From Thalassospira profundimaris (lineage in GTDB: Bacteria; Pseudomonadota; Alphaproteobacteria; Rhodospirillales; Thalassospiraceae): 64,000 nt of DNA. The stretch covers positions 744,001 through 808,000 of the forward strand of contig NZ_JPWI01000001.1 of the NCBI RefSeq assembly GCF_003326795.1, given 5' to 3'. Under the pieces are notes generated by a model. The model saw nothing but the letters and a program-made list of their open reading frames with translations. It was not told the DNA's origin and did not search any database. Of the stretch, positions 8,215 through 17,650 are shown piece by piece. The translations under genes and the position numbers were made by a program. Numbering within the stretch: position 1 is the first letter of the stretch; each line of letters begins with the position of its first letter.

Positions 8215-10603
8215 TCAGATTACCAAAACCGATATGGATGAGGTGATAGCGCCGACCGCCGGTTTGTCGGGCGGGGTGCGGTCCAGTTCCAAACATGACA
8301 GCGGTCCGAAACATGTGGCGGGCGAAGCGGTCTATATCGATGACATCATCGAGCCCTATGGCACGCTTCATCTGGCACCCGGTGCTGCGACCATCGCGCA
8401 CGGCAAGATTGTGCGCATGGACCTGTCCAAGGTGCGTTCGGCACCCGGTGTTGTGTGCGTATTGACCGCCGAAGATGTTCCCGGTGTCAATGACGTGTCC
8501 CCGGCCCATACCCATGACGATCCGGTTTTACCCGATGGTATCGTGCAGTTTTATGGTCAGCCGGTATTTTGTGTCGCGGCCGAAACCCGTGCGCAGGCCC
8601 GTGCGGCGGCCAAGCTTGCCGATATTGAATATGAAGAACTGCCAGCGGTTCTGTCGATTGAAGAGGCGCTTGAAAAACAGCAATTCGTAGCACCCCCGCA
8701 TGTGATGAAGCAGGGAGACGCCAAATCGGCCCTTGCCAAGGCCAAGCATCGCCGGGCCGGGCGGATGGAGATTGGCGGGCAGGATCATTTCTATCTGGAA
8801 GGGCAGATCACCTTTGCCATTCCGCAGGAAGACGGTGATGTTCTTTTGCATTGCTCGACCCAGCATCCGTCGGAGGTGCAGCACAATATTGCCAATGTGC
8901 TTGGTCGTCCGGCCAATGCGGTAACGGTCGAAGTCCGCCGTATGGGCGGCGGGTTTGGTGGCAAGGAAACGCAGGCATCGCAATGGGCGGCACTGGCGGC
9001 GATCGTTGCGGTCAAAACCGGACGTCCGGCCAAGTTCCGTCTGGACCGGGATGATGACATGGTCATGACCGGCAAACGCCATGACTTCATTGTCGATTAT
9101 GATGTCGGCTTTGATGATGACGGACGGATTTGCGGTCTTGATATCCAGTATGCGACCAATTGCGGTTTTTCGGCTGATTTGTCAGCCGCCATTGCTGACC
9201 GCGCGATGTTCCATACCGACAATGCCTATTACCTTGGCGATGTCGAAATCAGATCCTACCGCTGCAAGACCAACCTTGTGTCCAATACCGCGTTTCGCGG
9301 GTTTGGCGGACCGCAGGGCATGGTCGCAATCGAACGCATCATCGACGAAATTGCCATGCTGGTCGGACGCGATCCGATGGATGTGCGTATTGCCAACTAT
9401 TACGGCACGACGGATCGTAATACGACGCCATATCACATGGTGGTCGAAGACAATGTGTTGCCCGAACTGACCGACGATATCCTCAAAGCCAGTGACTATC
9501 GTAAACGTCGGGCAGAGATCGAAGTGTTCAACGAACAAAGCCCGGTCCTGAAAAAGGGCTTGTCGCTGACGCCGGTGAAATTCGGGATTTCCTTTACCAC
9601 CACTTTCCTTAATCAGGCAGGCGCGCTGATCCATGTCTATCAGGATGGATCGGTGCATCTGAACCATGGCGGGACGGAAATGGGACAGGGCCTTTTCATC
9701 AAGGTTGCCCAGGTCGTCGCTGAAGAATTCCAGATCGATCTTGATCAGATCAAAATCACAGCCACCAATACCGGAAAGGTGCCAAATACGTCCGCAACCG
9801 CGGCATCAAGCGGGGCGGATATGAACGGCATGGCAGCACGCGATGCGGCAATGACGATCAAGAACCGGCTGATTGCCTTTGCTGCCGAGAAATTTAGTGT
9901 CGCCGAGGCGGCTGTGCGCTTTGTGCCGGGCAAAATTATTGTCGGGGATGCGGCCGAGCTTGCCTTTGCCGATCTGATCAAACAGGCCTATCTGGCGCGT
10001 GTATCGCTATCGGCGACCGGCTATTACGCAACACCGAAAATCCATTATGACCGTGAAACCGCGTCGGGTCGGCCATTCTATTACTTTGCCTATGGCATGG
10101 CCTGTTCCGAGGTTCTGATTGATACCCTGACCGGTGAATACAAGGTCACAAGGGTTGATATCATTCACGATGTCGGGCGCTCATTGAACCCGGCAATTGA
10201 CCGTGGCCAGATTGAAGGTGGCTTCATTCAGGGCATGGGGTGGCTGACATCCGAGGAACTCTGGTGGGATGACAAGGGCAACCTCCGGACCCATGCGCCA
10301 TCGACCTATAAAATCCCGGCATGTTCGGATCGTCCGGAAGATTTCCGGCTTGATATTTGGTCGTCCGGACGAAACGTCGAAAAAACCATTCACCGGTCCA
10401 AGGCGGTTGGTGAGCCGCCCCTGATGCTGGCTATTTCAGTGCATCGTGCGATTGCCGATGCGGTGGCGTCGGTTGCCGGACACAAGGTGGTGCCGAACCT
10501 TGATACCCCGGCAACACCCGAAGCGGTTCTGTATGCCGTGGCCGATATTGCCAAACGCATGATCGAGCAATCAGGTCAGCCGGTTTCGGTTGCAGGGGAA
10601 TAA
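8207..10603 (+). CDS. xdhB: Xanthine dehydrogenase large subunit (molybdopterin)
   Basis: A 798-residue catalytic subunit that hydroxylates hypoxanthine and xanthine to urate. Seen are VYIDDI near the N-terminus, the molybdopterin-contact motifs RMGGGFGGKE and TAFRGFGGPQG, GTEMGQGL, and the catalytic glutamate in AVGEPPLML at about residue 736. Length matches XdhB proteins of about 780-800 residues. The start at 8207 is set by AAGGAGG 6 nt upstream; the frame is open further up inside xdhA. Confidence 0.95.
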   Translation: MSDQITKTDMDEVIAPTAGLSGGVRSSSKHDSGPKHVAGEAVYIDDIIEPYGTLHLAPGAATIAHGKIVRMDLSKVRSAPGVVCVLTAEDVPGVNDVSPAHTHDDPVLPDGIVQFYGQPVFCVAAETRAQARAAAKLADIEYEELPAVLSIEEALEKQQFVAPPHVMKQGDAKSALAKAKHRRAGRMEIGGQDHFYLEGQITFAIPQEDGDVLLHCSTQHPSEVQHNIANVLGRPANAVTVEVRRMGGGFGGKETQASQWAALAAIVAVKTGRPAKFRLDRDDDMVMTGKRHDFIVDYDVGFDDDGRICGLDIQYATNCGFSADLSAAIADRAMFHTDNAYYLGDVEIRSYRCKTNLVSNTAFRGFGGPQGMVAIERIIDEIAMLVGRDPMDVRIANYYGTTDRNTTPYHMVVEDNVLPELTDDILKASDYRKRRAEIEVFNEQSPVLKKGLSLTPVKFGISFTTTFLNQAGALIHVYQDGSVHLNHGGTEMGQGLFIKVAQVVAEEFQIDLDQIKITATNTGKVPNTSATAASSGADMNGMAARDAAMTIKNRLIAFAAEKFSVAEAAVRFVPGKIIVGDAAELAFADLIKQAYLARVSLSATGYYATPKIHYDRETASGRPFYYFAYGMACSEVLIDTLTGEYKVTRVDIIHDVGRSLNPAIDRGQIEGGFIQGMGWLTSEELWWDDKGNLRTHAPSTYKIPACSDRPEDFRLDIWSSGRNVEKTIHRSKAVGEPPLMLAISVHRAIADAVASVAGHKVVPNLDTPATPEAVLYAVADIAKRMIEQSGQPVSVAGE

Positions 10604-10607
10604 GGTC

Positions 10608-11654
10608 ATGACCCTGTCGCTGCGTGATCATATCAACCTTCTGTCTGCGCCCGGCCCGGTGATGCTGGTATCCGTTGCTGCGATCAGGGGATCGACGCCG
10701 CGCGAAGTTGGTGCCTTCATGCTGATTGCAAGCGATGGCCTTGCGGGCACGATTGGCGGCGGTAATCTTGAACATCAGGTGACCTTGCGGGTGCGCCAAT
10801 GCCTTGCGGGTGACATGACGTCGATCCCGACGGCCGAGATTGTCCGTTTTCCGTTGGGGCCGGGGCTTGGGCAGTGCTGTGGCGGATCGGTCGAGGTTGG
10901 TTTTCATCTGCTTGATGAAACCAAGAAAGAAGCACTTTGCGCGGCATTGGCAGCGGTTGCCGACCAGCCGGTTTCGCAATCGGGGCGCTGGTTGATGATG
11001 CCGGTTTCGACAGCTGTTGGTGCATGGCAGATTGCCGGGGCAGAAAGCGCACAGGCCGCGATGCTTTCGGGCGGGTTCGGGACCGAGCGCGGCGGGATGG
11101 TTGCCATCAACGGCGTTAAAACATTATGTCTGCGCCTTGATGATGCGCTGTCCCCGCTTTGGGTTTTCGGGGCGGGGCATGTTGGCAAGGCGGTGGTTGC
11201 GGCACTTTCGCCCTTGCCGTTTGACATCCATCTTGTCGATTCGCGCGAAGACTATCTGGCGGGGATCGAGGGTAAAAACCTTCATATTTGCCAAAGTGAT
11301 AGGCCCGAACTTGACGTTGCCGACATACCGGCAGGCGGGCATGTTCTGATCCTGACCCATAACCATGCGCTGGATTTTGACATCTGCCGGGCGGCATTGA
11401 TGCGCGATGACCTTGGTTTTGTTGGCATGATTGGCAGCCAAACCAAACGCGCGCGCTTCATTCGACGGCTTTCTGATCGGGGGTTGGGTCCAGTTGAAAT
11501 CGGTCGTTTGACTTGCCCGATTGGGATTCAAGGCATTACCGGAAAACAGCCGGTGGTGATTGCGGCATCCGTTGCCGCGCAATTGTTGTCTGTGCGCGAA
11601 GCACAGATGACCCAAAATCAGACGACCAAAGCCGCATCAGACGGGGTCGGTTGA
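10608..11654 (+). CDS. xdhC: Xanthine dehydrogenase maturation factor
   Basis: A 348-residue XdhC-family chaperone that binds molybdenum cofactor, favours its sulfuration and hands it to XdhB. The N-terminal part has GSTPREVGAFML, GTIGGGNLEH and the cysteine pair in GQCCGGS. The C-terminal Rossmann part begins at LWVFGAGHVGKAV near residue 180 and includes GMIGSQTKRARF. The ATG at 10608 lies 4 nt after the xdhB stop with AGGGG upstream. It is followed by a small terminator. Confidence 0.93.
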   Translation: MTLSLRDHINLLSAPGPVMLVSVAAIRGSTPREVGAFMLIASDGLAGTIGGGNLEHQVTLRVRQCLAGDMTSIPTAEIVRFPLGPGLGQCCGGSVEVGFHLLDETKKEALCAALAAVADQPVSQSGRWLMMPVSTAVGAWQIAGAESAQAAMLSGGFGTERGGMVAINGVKTLCLRLDDALSPLWVFGAGHVGKAVVAALSPLPFDIHLVDSREDYLAGIEGKNLHICQSDRPELDVADIPAGGHVLILTHNHALDFDICRAALMRDDLGFVGMIGSQTKRARFIRRLSDRGLGPVEIGRLTCPIGIQGITGKQPVVIAASVAAQLLSVREAQMTQNQTTKAASDGVG

Positions 11655-11661
11655 TTTTAAA

Positions 11662-11682
11662 ACCTTCATTGAAGGTGTTTTT
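11662..11682 (+). terminator. Terminator after xdhC
   Basis: A short 6-bp stem (ACCTTC/GAAGGT) with a 3-nt loop is followed by GTTTTT. A second GC-rich hairpin (GGGCCG/CGGCCC, 11692-11711) follows. Together they may separate xdhC from guaD. Confidence 0.5.
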
Positions 11683-11718
11683 AATGATAAAGGGCCGCGA
11701 AATGACGGCCCAATCAGG

Positions 11719-11737
11719 TGATCTGGTGACCAGATCA
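11719..11737. promoter_or_regulatory. Operator-like palindrome before guaD
   Basis: TGATCTGGT-G-ACCAGATCA is a perfect 9-bp inverted repeat about one central base. The TGGT-n-ACCA core resembles operators of GntR-family (FadR/FCD) repressors. It ends about 10 nt before the guaD ribosome site, so bound protein or a hairpin would hinder guaD expression. No GntR gene is in the window. Confidence 0.5.
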
Positions 11738-11762
11738 GGGGTTTCGTAAAGGAGATTTGGCT

Positions 11763-12236
11763 GTGTGTGACGCCAAAGGCCATATGCGCCACGCCGTGGA
11801 TTTGTCGCGGCAAAAAATGGAAGAGGGATGCGGTGGTCCGTTCGGCGCAATCATTGTTCGCAATGGCGAAGTGATTGCCGAGGGATGGAACAATGTCACA
11901 TCCAACAACGACCCGACTGCCCATGCAGAGGTCAGCGCCATTCGTGCGGCCTGTGCAAAACTGGGCACATTCAATCTTGCGGGTTGTGAAATCTATACCA
12001 GTTGCGAACCCTGCCCGATGTGCCTTTCGGCGATCTATTGGGCCCGTCTTGACAAGATCTATTATGCCAATGGCCGCGAAGATGCTGCTGCCATCGGTTT
12101 TGATGATCAGTTCCTGTATGATGAAGTGGCAAAGCCGATCCATGATCGTTCCTTGCCAATTGTTCATGTCGATTTACCCGAGGCGCGCGAAGTATTCGCC
12201 GCGTGGGATGCCAAAACCGACAAGATCGCATATTGA
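11763..12236 (+). CDS. guaD: Guanine deaminase, cytidine-deaminase fold
   Basis: A 157-residue zinc deaminase of the short guanine deaminase family (GuaD type), converting guanine to xanthine, the substrate of XdhAB. The zinc site is THAEVSAIR (His and catalytic Glu) and CEPCPMCLSAI (two Cys). The C-terminal KIAY-type tail and overall length fit GuaD better than the tRNA adenosine deaminase TadA; context with xdhABC supports this. GTG at 11763, 8 nt after AAAGGAG, is preferred to the TTG at 11757. Confidence 0.87.
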   Translation: MCDAKGHMRHAVDLSRQKMEEGCGGPFGAIIVRNGEVIAEGWNNVTSNNDPTAHAEVSAIRAACAKLGTFNLAGCEIYTSCEPCPMCLSAIYWARLDKIYYANGREDAAAIGFDDQFLYDEVAKPIHDRSLPIVHVDLPEAREVFAAWDAKTDKIAY

Positions 12237-12305
12237 GACCGTTTGATTGCAATCCGTTCTGCGGTAAAACCGCAAATGCCTTGTAAATCATATCGCTAAA
12301 TAGGG

Positions 12306-13931
12306 GTGGCAACAGTGACGTCAATGACCGGTGATGCCGGGGCAGAAGCAATGAAGGGGGCGGCACCTGCGCAGTTGGAAGTGCGCGGTGTGACCAAGGC
12401 CTTTCCGGGCTGTCTGGCCAATGACGATATCAGTTTCCGTATCGAGCCTGGCGAAATCCATGCGCTGCTCGGTGAAAACGGCGCAGGCAAAAGTACGCTT
12501 GTGAAAATCATTTATGGCGTGCTTCAGGCCGATCAGGGCGAACTGCTTTGGGAAGGCAAGCCGGTTACGATCCATAGTCCGCATGATGCGCGTGAAATGG
12601 GCGTTGGTCTGGTGTTCCAGCATTTCTCACTGTTTGAAACCATGACCGTGCTCGAGAACATCGCGCTTGCGATGAATGATGTGCGCGATATGGCCGTGCT
12701 GCGTCAGAAAGTGATTGAGGTCGAAAAGACCTATGGCCTGCCGCTTGATCCTGATCGTCATGTCTATACGCTTTCGGTCGGTGAACGTCAGCGCATCGAA
12801 ATCGTGCGCTGTCTGTTGCAGAATCCCAAGCTGCTTATTCTTGATGAGCCGACCTCGGTTCTCACCCCGCAGGAAGTCGAAAAGCTGTTTGAGACGCTGC
12901 GTCGTCTGGCCGATGAAGGCTGTGCGATCCTTTATATCAGCCACAAGCTGCATGAAGTGAAAGCCCTGTGCCAGCGCGCGACGGTTTTGCGCGGCGGCAA
13001 GGTGGTCGGCGGATGTGACCCGCGCGAGGAAACCGCGAAATCGATGGCTGAAATGATGATCGGCCAGAAACTGACGGCACCTGACCGGGGCAAGGATCGC
13101 GAATTTGGCGATGTCAGACTTGAAGTTTCCGACCTGTCATTGATCAGTGACGAGCAATTTGGCACGCATCTTAAGAATATCAGTCTCAAGGTGCGTGGTG
13201 GCGAGATCATGGGTGTTGCCGGTGTCGCCGGTAATGGTCAGAACGAACTGTTTCAGGCACTGGCCGGTGAAACCGAACATGAAGCCGCACCTGACAGCAT
13301 CAAGATTGATGGCACGTCGGTTGCCCATTTCGGTCCGCGTCGCCGTCGTCGCCTTGGCGCGGCATTCGTTCCCGAAGAACGTAATGGTCACGGTGCCGTT
13401 CCGGATATGAGTCTTTCGGAAAACGGGTTCCTGACGGCGTTTCGCCGTATGGCGCTTGCCGCACGCGGCCTGATCCGCGAAGTCCCGACAAGGTCCTTTG
13501 CCGATAACATCATCAAGACATTTGATGTCCGCACCACCGGTTCGGGGGCCGAGGCCGGATCGCTTTCGGGCGGCAACCTTCAGAAATTCATCGTCGGTCG
13601 CGAGATCCTTCAGGATCCGGGCGTTCTGGTGATTTCCCAGCCGACCTGGGGTGTGGATGCCGGTGCAGCCAGCGCCATTCATCAGGCGTTGCTTGATCTG
13701 GCGGCGAAGGGAACTGCGGTTCTGGTGATTTCGCAGGATCTGGACGAGATTTTTGCCATTTGTGATTCGGTCGTGGTGATGTCAGAAGGCAAGATGTCCA
13801 AACCGCGCCCGATGGCCGATGTCAGCATCGAAGAAATTGGTCTGTTGATGGGGGGCCTTCATGATCTTGATGGCAACGCCACCCCGGCGAACGACACTGC
13901 ATTAGAAGGAGGTCGCGTTGGTCAGGCTTGA
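12306..13931 (+). CDS. Nucleoside/purine ABC importer, ATP-binding protein
   Basis: A 541-residue protein of two fused ABC domains, as in sugar and nucleoside importers of the RbsA/NupO type. Domain 1 has Walker A GENGAGKST, signature LSVGERQ and Walker B LLILDEPTS. Domain 2 has the degenerate Walker A GVAGNGQNEL, signature LSGGNLQK and LVISQPTWG, as usual in this family. The GTG start at 12306 is uncertain; ATG at 12324 is also possible and neither has a good ribosome site. It overlaps the first permease by 14 nt. Location among purine genes makes nucleosides or purine bases the likely cargo. Confidence 0.9.
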   Translation: MATVTSMTGDAGAEAMKGAAPAQLEVRGVTKAFPGCLANDDISFRIEPGEIHALLGENGAGKSTLVKIIYGVLQADQGELLWEGKPVTIHSPHDAREMGVGLVFQHFSLFETMTVLENIALAMNDVRDMAVLRQKVIEVEKTYGLPLDPDRHVYTLSVGERQRIEIVRCLLQNPKLLILDEPTSVLTPQEVEKLFETLRRLADEGCAILYISHKLHEVKALCQRATVLRGGKVVGGCDPREETAKSMAEMMIGQKLTAPDRGKDREFGDVRLEVSDLSLISDEQFGTHLKNISLKVRGGEIMGVAGVAGNGQNELFQALAGETEHEAAPDSIKIDGTSVAHFGPRRRRRLGAAFVPEERNGHGAVPDMSLSENGFLTAFRRMALAARGLIREVPTRSFADNIIKTFDVRTTGSGAEAGSLSGGNLQKFIVGREILQDPGVLVISQPTWGVDAGAASAIHQALLDLAAKGTAVLVISQDLDEIFAICDSVVVMSEGKMSKPRPMADVSIEEIGLLMGGLHDLDGNATPANDTALEGGRVGQA

Positions 13932-14997
13932 ACCCCGTCGTCAGCATTCACAGGCGATGGTTTATCTGTCGCCGGTTCTGGCAATTTTCATGACGCTGGT
14001 CGTTGGCGGGATCATTTTTGCCTTTCTGGGCAAGAACCCGTTCGACGCGCTTTATACGTTCTTCATCCTGCCGATCAATAACAGCTATGGGATTTCCGAG
14101 CTGTTTGTGAAGGCAACGCCGCTTGTGATCATTGCGGTTGGTCTTGCCATGGGGTTCCGGGCCAATGTCTGGAACATCGGTGCCGAAGGCCAGCTGACCA
14201 TGGGGGCGATCTTTGGTGGTGGTCTTGCCCTTTATTTCCATGACAGTGAAAGCCTGCTTTTGCTGCCGGCGATGTTTGTGCTTGGCGCGATTGGCGGGGC
14301 GTTCTGGGCATCAATCCCGGCATTGCTGCGCACCAAATTCAATGCCAATGAAATTTTGACCAGCCTGATGCTGACCTATGTCGCAACACTGTTCCTGAGC
14401 TTCCTTGTGCATGGGCCCTGGCGTAACCCCGAAGGGTTCAACTTCCCGGAATCACGTCCGTTCCCGGATGCCGGGCTGCTTCCGATCATTTATGACGGCA
14501 CGCGTGTCCATCTTGGTACGGCGGTTGCGGTGTTTGTCGTGATTGCCGGATGGCTGTTGCTGTCAAAATCCGTGATCGGGTTCCAGCTGCGGGTTGTCGG
14601 CAAGGCCCCGCAGGCTGCCCGCCATGTCGGTTTCCGTCAGAAACGCATGGTTTGGTTTACCCTTTTGCTGGGCGGTGCACTTGCCGGTCTGGCCGGTTTG
14701 TTCGAGGTTTCCGGTCCGATTGGTCAGTTGCAGCCGTCCATTTCGCCCGGTTATGGCTTTACTGCGATCATTGTCGCCTTCCTTGGCCGGTTGCATCCGG
14801 TGGGAATTCTGTTCGGGGGGCTGATCATGGCGCTGACCTATCTTGGCGGCGAGCTTGCCCAGATTACGCTTGGTCTGCCCAATGCGGTCACAGGTCTTTT
14901 CCAGGGGATTTTGCTGTTCTTCCTGCTGGCTTGTGACGTTCTGACCAAATATCGCATTCGTTTCGGTTCAATCGCGGCCAAAGGGAGAACCGCATAA
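13918..14997 (+). CDS. Nucleoside/purine ABC importer, permease 1
   Basis: A 359-residue integral membrane permease of the branched-chain amino acid/sugar/nucleoside class. Conserved elements include GFRANVWNIGAEGQ, LTSLMLTYVA and RHVGFRQKR, with about 8-10 hydrophobic segments. A TTG start is supported by AAGGAGG 5-6 nt upstream. It overlaps the ATPase gene by 14 nt and the second permease by 1 nt, so translation is coupled. Confidence 0.9.
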   Translation: MVRLEPRRQHSQAMVYLSPVLAIFMTLVVGGIIFAFLGKNPFDALYTFFILPINNSYGISELFVKATPLVIIAVGLAMGFRANVWNIGAEGQLTMGAIFGGGLALYFHDSESLLLLPAMFVLGAIGGAFWASIPALLRTKFNANEILTSLMLTYVATLFLSFLVHGPWRNPEGFNFPESRPFPDAGLLPIIYDGTRVHLGTAVAVFVVIAGWLLLSKSVIGFQLRVVGKAPQAARHVGFRQKRMVWFTLLLGGALAGLAGLFEVSGPIGQLQPSISPGYGFTAIIVAFLGRLHPVGILFGGLIMALTYLGGELAQITLGLPNAVTGLFQGILLFFLLACDVLTKYRIRFGSIAAKGRTA

Positions 14998-15917
14998 TGG
15001 AATGGCTTGTTCCCTTTACTCTGACAGTGATTACCGCATCGACCCCGCTTTTGCTTGCGGCGTCAGGTGAATTGATCACCGAAAAATCCGGGGTTCTGAA
15101 CCTTGGCGTTGAAGGCATGATGCTGGTCGGTGCGATTGCCGGTTTTGCGGTGACTGCCTCAAGTGGATCGGCGATCCTTGGGATTGCTGCCGCCGTCATT
15201 GCCGGTGTTTTGATGTCGCTGATCTTTGCGTTTCTGACCCTGACGCTGATGGCCAATCAGGTGGCGACGGGCTTGGCGCTGACCATTTTCGGGATCGGGT
15301 TTTCGGCCCTGGTCGGGTCGAAATTCGTCGGTTTTGCGATTGAGCCGCTGCCGGGTCTTTCGATTCCGGGTATTAGCGCCATTCCGATCATCGGTCCGAT
15401 CCTGTTCGGGCAGGATTTTCTGGTCTATCTTTCGATCGCGGTTGTGATCGGGGTTGGCTGGTTCCTTGCAAAATCGCGCGCGGGTCTTGTCCTTAAGGCG
15501 GTCGGGGATTCGCATCATTCGGCCCATGCCATCGGCTATTCCGTGATCAAGATCCGTTACCTTGCCACGATGTTTGGCGGGGCGATGGCCGGTCTTGGCG
15601 GTGCGTATCTTTCGCTGTCCTATACGCCGATGTGGGCTGAAAACATGACAGCCGGTCGTGGCTGGATTGCTTTGGCACTTGTGGTGTTTGCGACCTGGCG
15701 TCCGGGCCGTTTGCTGGCCGGGGCTTATATGTTTGGCCTGATTTCGGTGATGCAGCTTCATGCACAGGGTGCGGGCATTCATGTGCCCAGCCAGTTCATG
15801 TCGATGCTGCCATATCTTGCGACGATTATCGTGCTGGTGATTATTTCCAGTGACCGTGCGAAAATCAGACTGAATGCGCCTGCCTGTATCGGTCAGGCGT
15901 TCCGGCCGGCCCATTAG
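14997..15917 (+). CDS. Nucleoside/purine ABC importer, permease 2
   Basis: A 306-residue membrane permease paired with the preceding one. It shows the NLGVEGMMLVGA motif of NupQ-type permeases, LMANQVATGLAL, and RYLATMFGGAMAGLGGAYLSL near the C-terminal half. The start codon shares one base with the previous stop (TAATG). After it, a GC-rich hairpin (CCGGCCC/GGGCCGG, 15907-15924) and a 219-bp gap precede the binding-protein gene, which probably has its own promoter. Confidence 0.9.
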   Translation: MEWLVPFTLTVITASTPLLLAASGELITEKSGVLNLGVEGMMLVGAIAGFAVTASSGSAILGIAAAVIAGVLMSLIFAFLTLTLMANQVATGLALTIFGIGFSALVGSKFVGFAIEPLPGLSIPGISAIPIIGPILFGQDFLVYLSIAVVIGVGWFLAKSRAGLVLKAVGDSHHSAHAIGYSVIKIRYLATMFGGAMAGLGGAYLSLSYTPMWAENMTAGRGWIALALVVFATWRPGRLLAGAYMFGLISVMQLHAQGAGIHVPSQFMSMLPYLATIIVLVIISSDRAKIRLNAPACIGQAFRPAH

Positions 15918-16005
15918 GGCCGGTCTGCTTGGGGGACCGGAACACGCCAAATGATGTTCCGGCCCATCGGGAGGAAAGATCATACCGGACCAAAACTCAC
16001 ACAAG

Positions 16006-16023
16006 TCGATTGAAGCTAATCGA
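16006..16023. promoter_or_regulatory. Dyad upstream of the binding-protein gene
   Basis: TCGATT-N6-AATCGA, a perfect 6-bp inverted repeat, lies about 115 bp upstream of the start of the BMP-family gene. It could be an operator; no regulator can be assigned. Confidence 0.3.
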
Positions 16024-16136
16024 TCAGAAGTGTGATCGGTTTGACTGAGTCTTGGTTTCGGTGTGAACGTGTCATTGATTGCTTAGTGGATTGTGTTTAA
16101 ATCCTGATCTGCTGATTAACAGGGAGACCTCTACGA

Positions 16137-17219
16137 ATGAATGCAAAGTTCATGAAGCGCACGATTGCTGCTGTTGCAGCTGTTGGTGCCCTCGCAACCG
16201 GCATGGGTACCGCCCAGGCCGAAGACGTTAAAGTCGGTTTTGTCTATGTTGGTCCGATTGGTGACCATGGCTGGTCCTATCGCCATGACATCGGTCGTCA
16301 GGCCATCGAAGCCGAGCTTGGCGATGCCGCTTCGACCAGCTATGTCGAAAGCGTTCCGGAAGGTGCCGATGCCGAGCGCGTGATCCGTCAGATGGCCCAG
16401 ACCGGCCATAACCTGATCTTCACCACCTCGTTCGGTTACATGAACCCGACCGAAAAGGTTGCCAAGCAGTTCCCGAACGTGAAGTTCGAACATGCAACCG
16501 GCTACAAGCGTGCCGACAACCTGTCGACCTATGCTGCACGTTTCTATGAAGGCCGTTATGTTGCTGGCGTTATCGCCGGTAAAATGACCAAGTCGAACAT
16601 CGTTGGTTATGTCGGTTCCTTCCCGATTCCGGAAGTTGTCCGTGGCATTAACTCGTTCATGATGGGCGCATGGTCGGTGAACCCGGACGTCAAAGTGAAA
16701 ATCGTCTGGGCGAACACCTGGTATGATCCGGGCAAGGAAGGCGACGCTGCCAAGGCGCTGATCGACCAGGGTGCTGACATCATGGTTCAGCACACCGACA
16801 GCCCGGCACCGCTTCAGGTTGCTGAAAACCGTGGCGTTCTTGGTTTCGGTCAGGCTTCTGACATGATCAAGTTCGCGCCGAAAGCTCAGCTGACCGCGAT
16901 TGTTGATAACTGGGACAAATATTATGTCGAACGCGCCAAGGCCGTTGCTGACGGCACCTGGACGTCGATCGACACTTGGGGCGGCATCGACAGCGGTATG
17001 GTCGACATGGCACCGTACACCAACATGCCTGACGACGTAAAAGCACTGGCAGAAGCAACCGAAGCCAAAATTTCTTCGGGTGAATTCCACCCGTTCACCG
17101 GCCCGATCTATGATCAGGCAGGCGAACTGCGTGTGAAAGAAGGCGAAGTTGCTGATGATGGCATGCTGCTTGGCATGGACTGGTACATCAAGGGCATTGA
17201 TGCCGAACTGCCGAAATAA
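16137..17219 (+). CDS. BMP-family substrate-binding protein of the nucleoside importer
   Basis: A 360-residue periplasmic binding protein with a signal peptide ending near residue 28 (GTAQA-ED). It belongs to the basic-membrane-protein/PnrA family, known for purine nucleoside binding. Typical features are VYVGPIGDHGWSY at the N-terminus, FTTSFGYMNP, and HTDSPAPLQVAENRGVLGFGQ. Codon use is strongly biased to frequent codons, suggesting high expression. It completes the importer with the ATPase and two permeases upstream. Confidence 0.92.
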   Translation: MNAKFMKRTIAAVAAVGALATGMGTAQAEDVKVGFVYVGPIGDHGWSYRHDIGRQAIEAELGDAASTSYVESVPEGADAERVIRQMAQTGHNLIFTTSFGYMNPTEKVAKQFPNVKFEHATGYKRADNLSTYAARFYEGRYVAGVIAGKMTKSNIVGYVGSFPIPEVVRGINSFMMGAWSVNPDVKVKIVWANTWYDPGKEGDAAKALIDQGADIMVQHTDSPAPLQVAENRGVLGFGQASDMIKFAPKAQLTAIVDNWDKYYVERAKAVADGTWTSIDTWGGIDSGMVDMAPYTNMPDDVKALAEATEAKISSGEFHPFTGPIYDQAGELRVKEGEVADDGMLLGMDWYIKGIDAELPK

Positions 17220-17228
17220 GCCGGATTA

Positions 17229-17286
17229 CCGATCTTTACAGATCGGCTGAGACGAAGCCCCGTGCATTTGCTTGCGCGGGGCTTTT
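17229..17286 (+). terminator. Terminator after the binding-protein gene
   Basis: Two hairpins in tandem: CCGATC/GATCGG at 17229-17246, then AGCCCCG/CGGGGCT at 17256-17283 followed by TTTT. The second is a standard intrinsic terminator. Confidence 0.85.
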
Positions 17287-17287
17287 C

Positions 17288-17650
17288 TTATGAGGTTTTT
17301 TTCGGGCGGATACGGCTTGGTGCTTCGGACTTCTCATAGGCGACCATTTCCGTGCGGGGATGAAGCAGGGCATAGATCGCCGCACGCCAGCCATGCAGCT
17401 TGACCTTGTTTTCGCGCGCCTTGCCTGCCCAGCGTTCGCGAAACAGTTCCATGTCATCGCGACGGGCAAAATAGATCACCATATCGACAAAGGGGGCCGA
17501 CTGGTCTGACCGGGGCAGTTCGATATTGCGAATGCCCATGGTCCACATATCGCTTCGGACATTCTTGTCGAGCCAGTCCAGCACCCCCTGGGCGGAATGT
17601 CGCTCGTGAATGACCACGCGAAACGGAAAGTTCCGAAGATCTTGCGGCAT
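17288..17650 (-). CDS. Conserved-looking hypothetical protein
   Basis: A 120-residue soluble protein not recognised. It has no signal peptide or membrane segment. The sequence is rich in Arg, Trp and aromatic residues (RVVIHERHSAQGVLDWLDKN, MVIYFARRDDMELFRERW), suggesting a small alpha/beta fold. The ATG at 17650 has AGGAAAAAC upstream; the frame extends to 17686 without support. It stands alone, convergent with the importer operon. Its coding potential is judged from composition only. Confidence 0.6.
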   Translation of the reverse strand: MPQDLRNFPFRVVIHERHSAQGVLDWLDKNVRSDMWTMGIRNIELPRSDQSAPFVDMVIYFARRDDMELFRERWAGKARENKVKLHGWRAAIYALLHPRTEMVAYEKSEAPSRIRPKKTS

